Shown: positions 17,247 to 25,602 of the stretch, in pieces
How positions within the stretch are numbered: position 1 is the stretch's first letter
Layout: every line of letters starts with the position of its first letter
The notes under the pieces: generated by a model
The model's database searches: none
What the model saw: only the letters and a program-made list of their open reading frames with translations
Told to the model about the DNA's origin: nothing
Assembly: GCA_020848275.1 (NCBI GenBank)
Contig: JADLAK010000040.1
Span: forward strand, 1 to 45,984
Direction: 5' to 3'
DNA length: 45,984 nt
DNA from: Planctomycetota bacterium
GTDB taxonomy: Bacteria; Planctomycetota; UBA8742; UBA2392
Made by a program: the position numbers and the translations under genes

Positions 17247-18206
17247 ATGTTCAACAAGGACATGCCCTATCGCCGCATGGGCAAAAGCGGCCTTACCCTC
17301 AGCGCGCTCGCGCTGGGCGGCTGGACGACCTACGGCGCCGCGGTCAAAGACGAAAAGACCATAGAGACGATCATCCGCGCCGCCTTCGAGCGCGGCGTCA
17401 ACTTCTTCGACATCTCCGACGTCTACGAACGCGGCGAGGCCGAAAAATCGATGGGCCGCGTGTTCGCCAAGCTGCCGCGCCACGAACTCGTGATCTCCAG
17501 CAAAGTATTCTGGCCCATGAGTGACGACGTCAACGACAAGGGCCTGTCGCGCAAGCACATCATGGAGTCCGTCAACAAGAGCCTCAAACGCATCGGCGCC
17601 GACTATCTCGACCTCTACTTCTGCCACCGCCCCGATCCCGACACGCCGCTGGAGGAAACCATCCGCGCCATGGATGACCTCGTGCGCCAGGGCAAGGTGC
17701 TGTACTGGGGCACCAGCGAACACTCCGGCGCGCAGATCCGCGAAATCGCCGAGATCTGCGCCACGCGCGGCTGTTACGCGCCCGCAGTGGAGCAACCCCA
17801 GTTGAGCCTTATTAAGCGCAAGCGCTATCTCGACGAGGTCGCGCCGGCGGCGCGTGAAAAGGGCCTGGGCGTGGTGACCTGGAGCCCGCTTGCCAGCGGG
17901 CTGCTCAGTGGCAAGTACGACAACGGCCTGCCCGAGGGCTCGCGGCTCAAACGGGCCGAGGGCCTGCGCGCGACTTACTTGACCGACGAAAACCGCAACC
18001 GCGTCAAGAAAATGAAGGCGATCGCGGACGAAGTTGGCTGCACTCGCTCGCAACTGGCGATTGCCTGGTGCCTCGACCAGCCGGGCGTGACGAGCGTGAT
18101 TACCGGCGCGACCAGGCCCGAGCAATTGACGGAAAACCTGGGCGCGCTGAAGGTGAAATTGACCGGCGACGTGAAGTCAAAGCTGGAAGCACTCTTTGTC
18201 GAATAA
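17247..18206 (+). CDS. Aldo/keto reductase
   Basis: A 319-residue NADP(H)-dependent aldo/keto reductase, a cytosolic TIM-barrel enzyme that reduces aldehydes or ketones. The catalytic tetrad is visible: Asp55 and Tyr60 in FFDISDVY, Lys86 in VISSK and His127 in LYFCH. The later WSPLASGLLSGKY segment and SVITGATRPEQL near the C-terminus are typical of the voltage-gated potassium-channel beta-subunit/YghZ branch, which often acts on methylglyoxal-like aldehydes. The substrate cannot be fixed from sequence. A near-ideal AGGAGGT (17236-17242) precedes the ATG. The next gene starts 12 bp after the stop and encodes a hydroxyacid dehydrogenase, so the pair probably forms an operon handling carbonyl or 2-oxo acid compounds. 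Confidence 0.92.
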   Translation: MFNKDMPYRRMGKSGLTLSALALGGWTTYGAAVKDEKTIETIIRAAFERGVNFFDISDVYERGEAEKSMGRVFAKLPRHELVISSKVFWPMSDDVNDKGLSRKHIMESVNKSLKRIGADYLDLYFCHRPDPDTPLEETIRAMDDLVRQGKVLYWGTSEHSGAQIREIAEICATRGCYAPAVEQPQLSLIKRKRYLDEVAPAAREKGLGVVTWSPLASGLLSGKYDNGLPEGSRLKRAEGLRATYLTDENRNRVKKMKAIADEVGCTRSQLAIAWCLDQPGVTSVITGATRPEQLTENLGALKVKLTGDVKSKLEALFVE

Positions 18207-18217
18207 ACGGGAGCGCC

Positions 18218-19306
18218 ATGGCTGAACCGCGCATCACCAAGAAACTGATGTCCCGGCGCGCATCGCCGATTACCTCGAGCTTCTCCAAGCCCGAATCCGA
18301 CGCTGCGCCTGCGGCGCCCCCGCCGCCCGTCAAACAGCCGCCGCGCCTGTTTGTTTCGCGCGCCATCCCGCAACCGGCGCTGGACCTGCTCAATAACGCC
18401 ATGCCGACGTTGCGCATCGACATCAACACCGATGAGCGCAACCTGTTTGGCGAAGAACTCGTGCAACGCGCCAAGGGCAGCACCGCGCTTATCAGCACGC
18501 TTGCGGACAACATCGACCGCGAAGTGCTCCAGGCGCTTTCGCCCGCGCTGAAAGTCGTCGCGACGTACGCCGTGGGCACCAACAACATCGATTTAAAGGC
18601 CGCCAGGGAACTCGGCATCCGCGTCACCAACACGCCGGGCGTGCTGACGGAGGCGACGGCCGAGGTCGCCGTGGCGTTGATCCTGGCGTGTGCGCGCCGA
18701 GTGGTCGAGGGCGACCGCGCCACGCGCGCCGGCAAGTTCACGGGCTGGGCGCCGCTGTATATGCGCGGCCGCACGGTATTCGGCTCGACCGTCGGCATCA
18801 TTGGCGCCGGGCGCATCGGCGGTACCGTGGCGCGCACCATGCGCGCGGGCTTTGGCTGCCGCATCCTTTACCACACGACGACCCCGCACCCGGAACTCGA
18901 CACTGAGTTGCACGCGCGCCAGGTTTCGCTGGACGAACTCCTGGAACTGTCCGATTTCGTCAGCATCCACTGCCCGCTGACGGACGAAACGCGCCACCTG
19001 ATCGGCAACAACGCGCTTTCGCGCATGAAACCGACGGCGTTCTTGATCAACACCGCCCGCGGCCCGATCGTCGACGAGCCGGCGCTGGTGCAGATGCTGC
19101 GCAAAAATCGCATCGCGGGCGCGGGCTTTGACGTCTATGAGCACGAGCCGAACCTGTCGCCGGGCCTGGCCGATCTCGATAACGTTGTGCTGCTGCCGCA
19201 CATTGGCAGCGCGACGGTCGAAACGCGCGACCGCATGGGTTTAATATGCGCGCAAAGCGTGCTGGATGTACTGGCAGGCAAGGAACCGCAGAACCGGGTG
19301 GTTTGA
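18218..19306 (+). CDS. D-isomer-specific 2-hydroxyacid dehydrogenase
   Basis: A 362-residue NAD(P)-dependent dehydrogenase of the glyoxylate/hydroxypyruvate reductase and phosphoglycerate dehydrogenase superfamily. The Rossmann fingerprint GAGRIG is at 196-201. Catalytic Arg281 lies in INTARGP and catalytic His328 in LLPHIGSAT; the acidic partner lies in GFDVYEHE (303-310). TYAVGTNNID (116-125) is the usual substrate-side segment. I chose the ATG at 18218 because it follows GGGAG and lies 12 bp after the upstream stop; the frame stays open into that gene. Residues 1-42 are a Pro/Ala-rich extension not normal for the family. Glyoxylate reductase is the likeliest activity, unproven. Confidence 0.9.
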   Translation: MAEPRITKKLMSRRASPITSSFSKPESDAAPAAPPPPVKQPPRLFVSRAIPQPALDLLNNAMPTLRIDINTDERNLFGEELVQRAKGSTALISTLADNIDREVLQALSPALKVVATYAVGTNNIDLKAARELGIRVTNTPGVLTEATAEVAVALILACARRVVEGDRATRAGKFTGWAPLYMRGRTVFGSTVGIIGAGRIGGTVARTMRAGFGCRILYHTTTPHPELDTELHARQVSLDELLELSDFVSIHCPLTDETRHLIGNNALSRMKPTAFLINTARGPIVDEPALVQMLRKNRIAGAGFDVYEHEPNLSPGLADLDNVVLLPHIGSATVETRDRMGLICAQSVLDVLAGKEPQNRVV

Positions 19307-19312
19307 TCGGGT

Positions 19313-19380
19313 CACGTGCTTCGTGTTACGTGCTACGGGAATCACCGTTCGCATTTCCGAAGCACGAAGCACGTAACACG
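19313..19380. repeat. Inverted repeat of short words between convergent genes
   Basis: CGTGTTACGTGCT (19322-19334) is perfectly inverted at 19368-19380. An overlapping ACGTGCTTCGT (19315-19325) is also inverted at 19364-19374, so the arms can pair in two registers. The arms are built from repeated ACGTGCT- and CGTGTTACGTG-like words. Sitting between the stops of two convergent genes, it probably acts as a two-way terminator. Confidence 0.65.
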
Positions 19381-19382
19381 TT

Positions 19383-20153
19383 TCACGTCTTTCGCCCCGC
19401 CTGCCGCGCGACAAACGCCTCGTAATCCGCCGGCGTGTTGACCTCGTAGCCCTGGTATTCGCTCATGAAAACCGCGATGCGCACGCCGTTTTGCAGGGCG
19501 CGCAATTGCTCCAGCGATTCCGCTTTCTCCAGCGCCGTCGGCGCGAGTTTCGCGTATTCCTGCAAAAACTTCGGCTCAAACGCGTACAGCCCGACATGCT
19601 TCACATAACGCGGCGAGCCGTCGTCCAGCGGCACATCCGGGGCCAGGTTGCCGTGTTCGCGGTAAAACGGGATCGGGCTGCGGCTGAAATACAGCGCATA
19701 GCCCTCATTGTCCGTCACGACCTTCACAAAGCCGGGCTCGTTGATCGGCACGCCCTTGGGCCACGGCACCGCAATCGTCCCCATGCGCGCTTTCGGGTTG
19801 GCCAGCATGCCTTTCACCAGCGCCGTCAGCGGCCGCGGATCCATCTCCGGCTCGTCGCCCTGCACGTTCACCACCAGTGTCGCGTTCGGGTATTTGCGCG
19901 CGGCCTCGGCCACGCGGTCGGTGCCGCTGGCGCAATCGGGCGAGGTCATCACCGCCTCACCGCCAAAACCATTGACGACGTCCGCGACTTCCTGGGCGTC
20001 CGTCGCGACCACGACCTTATCGAACAACTTGCAGGCCTTGGCGCCTTCATACACATGTTGCACAAGCGGCTTGCCGGTTTTGTTCAGCAGCACTTTGCGC
20101 GGCAGCCGCGTTGACGCCAGCCGGGCAGGGATAATCGCAAGTACAAGGCTCAT
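19383..20153 (-). CDS. kdsB: 3-deoxy-manno-octulosonate cytidylyltransferase (CMP-Kdo synthetase)
   Basis: A 256-residue cytosolic enzyme that activates Kdo with CTP for lipid A inner-core assembly, so it implies an LPS-type outer membrane. Motifs in order are IPARLASTRLPRK (nucleotide-binding loop, 8-20), a PDCASGTDRVAEA segment (72-84), VNVQGDEPEMDPR (metal and CTP contacts, about 94-106) and YVKHVGLYAFEPKFL. LESLEQLRALQNG-like and YEVNTPADY segments near the end also match the family. Length is normal. It starts at the ATG at 20151-20153, divergent from a small membrane-protein gene 39 bp away. No other Kdo gene is in the window. Confidence 0.95.
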   Translation of the reverse strand: MSLVLAIIPARLASTRLPRKVLLNKTGKPLVQHVYEGAKACKLFDKVVVATDAQEVADVVNGFGGEAVMTSPDCASGTDRVAEAARKYPNATLVVNVQGDEPEMDPRPLTALVKGMLANPKARMGTIAVPWPKGVPINEPGFVKVVTDNEGYALYFSRSPIPFYREHGNLAPDVPLDDGSPRYVKHVGLYAFEPKFLQEYAKLAPTALEKAESLEQLRALQNGVRIAVFMSEYQGYEVNTPADYEAFVARQAGRKT

Positions 20154-20192
20154 GTTGCCGACTCTAGATATGGGGAATTACCGGAGCAACGT

Positions 20193-20639
20193 ATGGCCGC
20201 AGGCGTACTCGAGCAACTACCACAGGTGTTGGGCGCCGCGGCGGCCTTCATGCTTGGCTGGGCCGCTTGCGATTGGGTCAAGACGCGCCAGGCGCGTAAG
20301 GAGGCCGCGGGCGACCCCGCAGACATCCTTCAGAGTTCTGCCGGCCCGGCGGAGCCAATTACCGCTGGCGCAAACGATGTGACAAAAGTAAACAACTCCG
20401 ACTCGAATTCTGAGTCGTCGCAATGCCATACCAGTAGCATGGATGTGACAGGGGGCGGAGAAGGCCAGCAAGCCGTCGCCGCAGATGTTATCGTTGAACC
20501 TTCAGCCGAGGCCGAATACACCGAGGCTGAGCCCGTCCGCGACATATCGGATGAGGCGGATTGTCAGGATCAGCCCATTGTCCGCGACCATTCCGTGCGG
20601 GTGATGGACAGCCTGATTGCAGTTGAACACGCCGAATAG
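20193..20639 (+). CDS. Small acidic membrane-anchored protein, unknown
   Basis: A 148-residue protein that I do not recognise. It has one hydrophobic helix near the N-terminus (about 9-26, VLGAAAAFMLGWAACDW), followed by a short basic stretch (KTRQARK). The rest is acidic, rich in Ser, Glu and Asp, and probably disordered. This fits a single-pass inner-membrane protein with a cytoplasmic tail. The gene starts 39 bp from kdsB in the divergent direction, with CCGGAG as a weak ribosome site. Its base composition is less GC-rich in the middle than its neighbours. It could be a chance frame, but the membrane helix and its position favour a real gene. Confidence 0.5.
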   Translation: MAAGVLEQLPQVLGAAAAFMLGWAACDWVKTRQARKEAAGDPADILQSSAGPAEPITAGANDVTKVNNSDSNSESSQCHTSSMDVTGGGEGQQAVAADVIVEPSAEAEYTEAEPVRDISDEADCQDQPIVRDHSVRVMDSLIAVEHAE

Positions 20640-20650
20640 CCCGGGGAGGC

Positions 20651-20669
20651 CCCGCGCTTGAGGCGCGGG
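20651..20669. terminator. GC-rich hairpin after the small membrane protein gene
   Basis: CCCGCGC (20651-20657) pairs with GCGCGGG (20663-20669) around TTGAG, 12 bp after the stop codon. No T-tract follows, so termination strength is uncertain. Confidence 0.45.
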
Positions 20670-20805
20670 AAAGAGCCTATCCCGGGTAATCCGAATGAGG
20701 CTCATGCGTCACGCCGAGCGAGCAGATCAAGAAGCGCGGACGCAGGCGTGGCTTGCGAAGCTCGCCGCGAGCAAAAGCCCATGAGGGTTACCGGGTAGGG
20801 CGAAA

Positions 20806-22290
20806 ATGCAGGAGCCGACAGCGACAGCCCCGCAGAATGTACTGCAAGTCCACTTCGACTCCACGGTGGACGGCCAGTACGTGCTTGACCCCGAGACCGA
20901 CGTATTCATCAAGGTCAACCAGGCGTTTTGCGACTTGCTTGGCTACACCGCCGAGCAACTGGTCGAGGCGCGCGCGCCCATCAGCACGATGTCCGTCGTC
21001 CATCCTGACGACCGCGAAGATGTGCTCAAGCGTCGCAATGCGGCCTCAGGCCTTGGCGAACACGGCACGCTGCGTTTTCGCGTCGTCAAACCCGACAGCA
21101 CGGTTCGTTACCTCGAGATCACCTATTCCGTCATCAGTTTCATGGGCCGACGCCTGCACATGGGCAGCGCGCGCGACGTCAGCGAGCAGGTGAAGCTCGA
21201 GAACAAACTGCGTAACGAGAGCGAATTCAACCGCGAACTCTCGCTGGCCGCCCAGCGCTCGGCCAAGGAAGCCGAACGCCAGAAGATCGAGGCGCTGATG
21301 GCCAACACGCGCGTGGGCGCGTTGGCCGAAGTGCTGCGCGCCGTGCCCGTGTTGACCAAGCGGCTGCTGGAAATCGAAAAGATCGACGACATCTTCAAGG
21401 AAACGACCGTCACGCTGTACAACGAAGCCGGCTGCTCGCATTGCTACGTGCTGATGAAAAACAACGAAGGCGACCTGCAGATCAAGTATTCGAGCCCCTA
21501 CCGCGCGACTGACAAACTCACGCCCGATTCCAACGGCATGTACCAGACGGTGCTGCGCGCAATCCAGAACCTCGCGATTGACGAAAGCGGCACCCACGTG
21601 GCGCCCATTCGCGTCGCGGGCGAAATCCGCGGCCTGCTCGAAGTCGGCATGCCCAAGAATCTCCAGCGCTTCTACACCACGCAGCCGCAGATCCAGCAAT
21701 CGCTGCGAGACTTGGTGGTCACCATCGCGGACTTCCTTGGGCTGGTGATTTCGGACCACGAAAACCTGCAGCGCATCACGTTGCAAAGCCGCCAGGACAA
21801 ACTCACCGGCCTGGCTAACCGCCGCGTCTTCGAGGAACAGATCACCACGGAATTCCGCCGCGCCGTGCGCTACGAACGCGACCTCGCGCTGCTGATGCTC
21901 GACATCGACCATTTTAAAAAGGTCAACGACACTTACGGCCACCAGCAGGGCGACCGCGTGCTCGCCGCCATCGGCGGGTTGCTGAAACATTCGTTCCGCG
22001 ACCTCGACACGGTGTGCCGTTACGGCGGCGAGGAAATGTGCGCTATATTGCCTGAAACCGTGGGCGAAGCCGCGCGCGCCAAGGCCGAATACGTGCGCCG
22101 CAAGGTCGAGGAACTTGTCATCCCGATCATGGACAAGCCGGACGAAACCATGAAAGTCACGGCCTCGATCGGCGTAGCCTGCCTGACGCGCAATACCTCC
22201 AGCGAAGAACAACTGCTGCGCGAGGCCGACCGGGCGCTGTACGAATGCAAAACCGGCGGCCGCAACCGCGTCATCCTCGCCAAAGCTTAG
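20806..22290 (+). CDS. PAS-GAF-like-GGDEF diguanylate cyclase
   Basis: A 494-residue signalling protein expected to make cyclic di-GMP from two GTP. An N-terminal PAS domain (about 10-125) carries the usual VNQAFCDLLGYTAEQL and VHPDDRE motifs. A helical linker (about 125-170) leads to a GAF-like sensor region (about 185-325), then the GGDEF domain (about 330-490) with DKLTGLANRR, LDIDHFKKVNDTYGH and the active-site loop RYGGEEM (405-411). The usual fifth residue Phe of GG(D/E)EF is Met here. The product-inhibition I-site RxxD is present as RDLD (398-401), five residues before the active loop. No transmembrane helix was seen, so it is probably cytosolic. The ribosome site is weak. Confidence 0.93.
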   Translation: MQEPTATAPQNVLQVHFDSTVDGQYVLDPETDVFIKVNQAFCDLLGYTAEQLVEARAPISTMSVVHPDDREDVLKRRNAASGLGEHGTLRFRVVKPDSTVRYLEITYSVISFMGRRLHMGSARDVSEQVKLENKLRNESEFNRELSLAAQRSAKEAERQKIEALMANTRVGALAEVLRAVPVLTKRLLEIEKIDDIFKETTVTLYNEAGCSHCYVLMKNNEGDLQIKYSSPYRATDKLTPDSNGMYQTVLRAIQNLAIDESGTHVAPIRVAGEIRGLLEVGMPKNLQRFYTTQPQIQQSLRDLVVTIADFLGLVISDHENLQRITLQSRQDKLTGLANRRVFEEQITTEFRRAVRYERDLALLMLDIDHFKKVNDTYGHQQGDRVLAAIGGLLKHSFRDLDTVCRYGGEEMCAILPETVGEAARAKAEYVRRKVEELVIPIMDKPDETMKVTASIGVACLTRNTSSEEQLLREADRALYECKTGGRNRVILAKA

Positions 22291-22297
22291 AGCGTGG

Positions 22298-22317
22298 CTG
22301 GGGCCTCCGTGCCCCAG
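22298..22317. terminator. Hairpin after diguanylate cyclase gene
   Basis: CTGGGGC (22298-22304) pairs with GCCCCAG (22311-22317) around a 6-nt loop, 8 bp after the stop. No T-run follows. Confidence 0.45.
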
Positions 22318-22340
22318 TTCGAACCTTCTCATTCGTGCGA

Positions 22341-22441
22341 AGCTAAAAGCTAAAGGCTAAAAGCTAAAATTTGCGACAGCGTTAACGCCGATAGTCCCTG
22401 TTGTCCGGACAGGGACAGACAAATTTTAGCCTTTAGCTTTT
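22341..22441. repeat. Inverted repeat of AGCTAAA words upstream of M50-like gene
   Basis: The left arm (22341-22373) is a run of GCTAAAA/GCTAAAG words ending in AATTTG. The right arm (22420-22441) is its inverse, lacking one 7-nt word. The loop carries its own hairpin, GTCCCTG (22394-22400) with CAGGGAC (22410-22416). The right arm ends only 12 bp before the next ATG, so the structure could affect expression of that gene. Confidence 0.65.
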
Positions 22442-22453
22442 GGCCTGTTTCTT

Positions 22454-23218
22454 ATGCCGACACTCGCCGCATTTTTGAACTTTGTCGCCGCAACGGCCCT
22501 GCTCATGGCCGCGTGCTACGGCCTGCGCGAGTTCTGGGTGCGCGCGTTGCCGGGCAAAGTCGTCGCCTATCTCGCGGCGCCCGGCGTTGCGCTGCACGAG
22601 CTTTCGCACGCGCTGGCGTGTTTGCTGACAGGCGCCAAGGTTCACTCGATCACGCTTTTTCGCGCCGACGGCAGCGGCGAGGTCAAACACAGCCCCAGCA
22701 AACTGCGCTACGTCGGCGACGTGATCATCGCGCTCGCGCCGCTTGCGGGCGCGACGCTGGCGCTGTGGGGGCTGGGCGTGTTGCTCGAGACGCCGCTGAA
22801 TTTCTACAGCGTGCGCGCCAAAGAAGTCACGCCCGACCAGATCGTGTTCGTCGCGCAGTTGCTCTCGATTGTCGTCGATGACATCGGCCTGGCGTTTTCG
22901 TCGGCAGTGTGGAGCGACTGGCGGACTTACGTGTTTCTCTACCTCGCGTTCTGCATCACGCTTGCGATGGCGCCATCGCGGCAGGATTTGAAGAACTGCA
23001 CCGTGGGATTGCTGATTGTCTGCGGCATCGCCCTGATCGTTCACCTGGTCGTCGACGTTTTGTTAAAGGCGCGCAGCGACGGGCCCGTCTTTCAATTCGT
23101 CGCACGCCTGCTGGCCTACTTCCACTACCCGCTCGCCATTGCGGCGATCTCGGCGATCCTGTGCGCGATTGTGTTCGTGATCGGCTTGCCATTCCGCGGG
23201 CGACGACGGAGGCGGTAG
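22454..23218 (+). CDS. Multi-pass membrane protein with HExxH motif (M50-like)
   Basis: A 254-residue integral membrane protein with hydrophobic segments at about 7-23, 35-60, 87-110, 150-175, 180-203 and 217-245, ending in a run of Arg. The first half contains PGVALHELSHALACLLTG, an HExxH zinc motif (His48, Glu49, His52) in a hydrophobic helix, as in site-2-protease-like M50 peptidases. It is followed by an APSRQDLKN segment (about 172-180), but the usual NxxPxxxLDG motif that supplies the third zinc ligand was not found. It may be an intramembrane metallopeptidase or an inactive relative. No ribosome site is obvious before the ATG. The neighbours give no clear pathway. Confidence 0.7.
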   Translation: MPTLAAFLNFVAATALLMAACYGLREFWVRALPGKVVAYLAAPGVALHELSHALACLLTGAKVHSITLFRADGSGEVKHSPSKLRYVGDVIIALAPLAGATLALWGLGVLLETPLNFYSVRAKEVTPDQIVFVAQLLSIVVDDIGLAFSSAVWSDWRTYVFLYLAFCITLAMAPSRQDLKNCTVGLLIVCGIALIVHLVVDVLLKARSDGPVFQFVARLLAYFHYPLAIAAISAILCAIVFVIGLPFRGRRRRR

Positions 23219-23227
23219 TCCGCCCAA

Positions 23228-23302
23228 AGGTTCAGGTGCAGGTTCAGGTCCAGAAAGACCCGCCTCACGTCTAATCTGAACCTGAACCTTGACCTGAACC
23301 TG
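23228..23302. repeat. Inverted repeat of GGTTCAGG words between convergent genes
   Basis: A 26-nt left arm (23228-23253) made of tandem AGGTTCAGGT-type words is inverted at about 23277-23302 with three mismatches. It fills the gap between two convergent genes and is probably a bidirectional terminator or a mobile palindromic repeat. Confidence 0.65.
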
Positions 23303-23305
23303 TTT

Positions 23306-25324
23306 CTAGTCGATCAACTTCATGCGGTTGGGCCACAGGAACACGGCAAAGGGCCGACCGACGAACAAATCGCGTTCGACGTAGGGCACCAGCCGCACGT
23401 GCAGGGCTTTGATCTTGCTGACTTCAACCTGCACGTCGTGTCCGCCGATGGTGATGAAAGGGATGGCGGCGAGGCGTTCCTTCTGCGCTTCCTGCTTAAG
23501 GACACTCACCGCGCGTGCCAACACTTCCTCATTCGACGGCTGATCTAGGCCACGTTCGGAATGGCTGAAGCGCGCCACCCATTGGAGATTCGTCAAAGCA
23601 GACGGTGCTTTCTCGCGGCCACGATCCAACAGGTGAGCGATGTATTGACCCTGGTCGTCGAGCCCGCCAACCACGGCGGTGCCGTCATTTTGTTCGATGA
23701 TCACCTCAATCCAGAAGCGCGTGTCCTTGCTACCCGGTGAATTGTCGCCGAGTACGAAGTACTGATCGTCCTTGAGCGTCACGGCGAAGGGTAGCTCTCT
23801 GTTGCCCTCGCGCGTTTGGAGCACGCGCCCCACGTAGTACACATCACGATCAATGCCAAGAATTTCGACCGCCGCTTCCCCCGTAGCGGACACACGCACT
23901 TGTCCACGACGTCCCTGAGCCGGCTCGACCTCAGCAAGATCGAATGCTTCGGTTGAAAGCAGGCCGGTCAGCACCTTCCCCTGCTTGGCCAACTCGGTGT
24001 CTCGCGCGTTAATGGCGTCCTTGAATGGACTCGAAACCACCAAGGCGATCTTTGCTCCGGTTTTGAAGCTCGTCACAAGCTGCCCATCCGCAAGACTAAA
24101 CTCGAACTCTGGATTCTGAGACGCCATCGCGTCTTTCAGGCCCGGCGCTTCCAGCTTGTGCCAGTCGGTGTAGGTCTTTTCACCGGTTCGTTTGCGGCGC
24201 AGCAGAGTGCATGCGCCTGTCTCAAACCGCAGCGCGTATTCGTCGTCATCGCGGACAAGCACGAATTCCAGCGGGCTCTTGAGCTTCTCCGTGATGACGC
24301 GGGCGCGCAGGCGAAGATCCCCTACAATACGGCGGTTGTAACCGATTTCTTCGCTGACCTGGCCTTGTCCACTGGGGTCATGGTCACGCACGTTGTCTTG
24401 TTTGCCGCTGCCGTCCTTTGGAAAAAACATCGTGTCGCCGCCGGCGCCGAATTGAATTACACCGTTGGTAAACTCAACTTTGTCGCCGGGCCGCGCAAAC
24501 AACGCCTTCATTTGCTTGCCACTCGTGACCGGGCCGATCACCGGATACCACAGCACTTCGCGCGCTTCGCCGGTCTTCTGCAGCAGTTCGACCTCGGATG
24601 TCGGCGTCTTGCGCACGTAGATGTCGCCCTGTGCGATCATCACCTGCTCGCCGGGCAGCGCGATACAGCGTTTGACGTACGGGTCCGTGCGCCGCAACGG
24701 GTAACGGAACACCACGGGCTCCCAGCGCTTGGGATCGCCGAATTCGTAAGCGAATTTGTCGACCAACACACGGTCGCCCCACACCTGGTCGCCATAAAGC
24801 GTCGGCAGCATCGAGCCCGTCGGGATCTTGAACGCCTCCAGGCAGAAGTGCCACACGATCAGCACAATGATCAGCGAACCCGCGATGCTTTCGATGTTGT
24901 CGCGCAAGGTACTCCAGCCCGTGCGGCGCCAGTCCTGCGGCGTGTGCGGCTTCTCGATATCGAGGCTGCCGCGCGCCGTCAGCACCGAAATAAAACACAA
25001 CAGGCCCGCGAGGCTGGTGTACCCGCCCGCCTTGTGGAACGTCATCGCCAGCAGCGCCGCGCCGGCAGCCGCCAGCGCCACACCCGCGCGCAGCGGCGGC
25101 GGCGCTTTTTCGCCCAGACGCCGGTGCACAAACCAGCAGGCAATCGCCAGCCCCCCCGCGGCCACCAGCGCCGGGATGCGCAGCCACAATCCCGGAATCT
25201 CGGGCGCGACTCCAACGCCGACGATCACGCCCAGCGCGGCAACGATGTTCGAAACATCGGCGATCACGCGGCGCAACTTCGCGGGGACTTTCGCATATCC
25301 TTTTGGCTTGTTGGTCGTTGTCAT
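23306..25324 (-). CDS. lepB: Signal peptidase I with large insertion
   Basis: A membrane-bound serine protease of family S26 that cuts signal peptides from exported proteins. I start it at the ATG at 25322-25324 (672 residues); the frame also opens 45 bp earlier at a GTG. The N-terminus has several membrane segments (about 25-130) before the last anchor helix. The catalytic domain begins with KIPTGSMLPTL (nucleophile Ser171) and continues to DPYVKRCIALPGEQV (general base Lys218). The conserved VLGDNSPGSKDTR box comes only at about residue 523, so roughly 270 residues separate the Lys box from it. This spacing is far longer than in E. coli, though large insertions are known in the family. Many exported proteins in this window are likely substrates. 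Confidence 0.9.
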   Translation of the reverse strand: MTTTNKPKGYAKVPAKLRRVIADVSNIVAALGVIVGVGVAPEIPGLWLRIPALVAAGGLAIACWFVHRRLGEKAPPPLRAGVALAAAGAALLAMTFHKAGGYTSLAGLLCFISVLTARGSLDIEKPHTPQDWRRTGWSTLRDNIESIAGSLIIVLIVWHFCLEAFKIPTGSMLPTLYGDQVWGDRVLVDKFAYEFGDPKRWEPVVFRYPLRRTDPYVKRCIALPGEQVMIAQGDIYVRKTPTSEVELLQKTGEAREVLWYPVIGPVTSGKQMKALFARPGDKVEFTNGVIQFGAGGDTMFFPKDGSGKQDNVRDHDPSGQGQVSEEIGYNRRIVGDLRLRARVITEKLKSPLEFVLVRDDDEYALRFETGACTLLRRKRTGEKTYTDWHKLEAPGLKDAMASQNPEFEFSLADGQLVTSFKTGAKIALVVSSPFKDAINARDTELAKQGKVLTGLLSTEAFDLAEVEPAQGRRGQVRVSATGEAAVEILGIDRDVYYVGRVLQTREGNRELPFAVTLKDDQYFVLGDNSPGSKDTRFWIEVIIEQNDGTAVVGGLDDQGQYIAHLLDRGREKAPSALTNLQWVARFSHSERGLDQPSNEEVLARAVSVLKQEAQKERLAAIPFITIGGHDVQVEVSKIKALHVRLVPYVERDLFVGRPFAVFLWPNRMKLID

Positions 25325-25363
25325 CGCAGGCCGCGTTTTCGGAAAACTGCTAAGGCAAAAGTA

Positions 25364-25520
25364 ATCCACAGATGACGCAGATTTTCGCAGATAAAACCTA
25401 AAGTCAGCCGCGAATTATCACGAATCCGCACGAATGATGTCAGCCAATTCGTGGAGATTCGTGTTCATTCGTGGATAGCTGTTTTGCAGTTATCCGGGCT
25501 CATCTGCGCAATCTGTGGAT
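25364..25520. repeat. Nested long inverted repeats in divergent gap
   Basis: An outer 19-nt arm (25364-25382) is inverted at 25502-25520 with two mismatches. Inside, a 29-nt arm of CACGAAT-type words (25409-25437) is inverted imperfectly at 25445-25474. The unit lies between signal peptidase and the peroxiredoxin gene and accounts for most of this 278-bp divergent gap. A TATAGT (25570-25575) downstream may be the -10 of the peroxiredoxin promoter. Confidence 0.65.
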
Positions 25521-25602
25521 AGCAGTTGCCGTTGTTTTTGTAGCTCTGTGGTTCAAACTAGCCGCAAGCTATAGTCCCGACGCGACCAGAACAAGGACGA
25601 CT

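Noticed and set aside
21046..22332. Antisense frame of 428 codons opposite the diguanylate cyclase
   Set aside because: The composition is typical of a mirrored GC-rich gene (His, Arg, Ala and Val rich), with no motif. The sense gene is certain.
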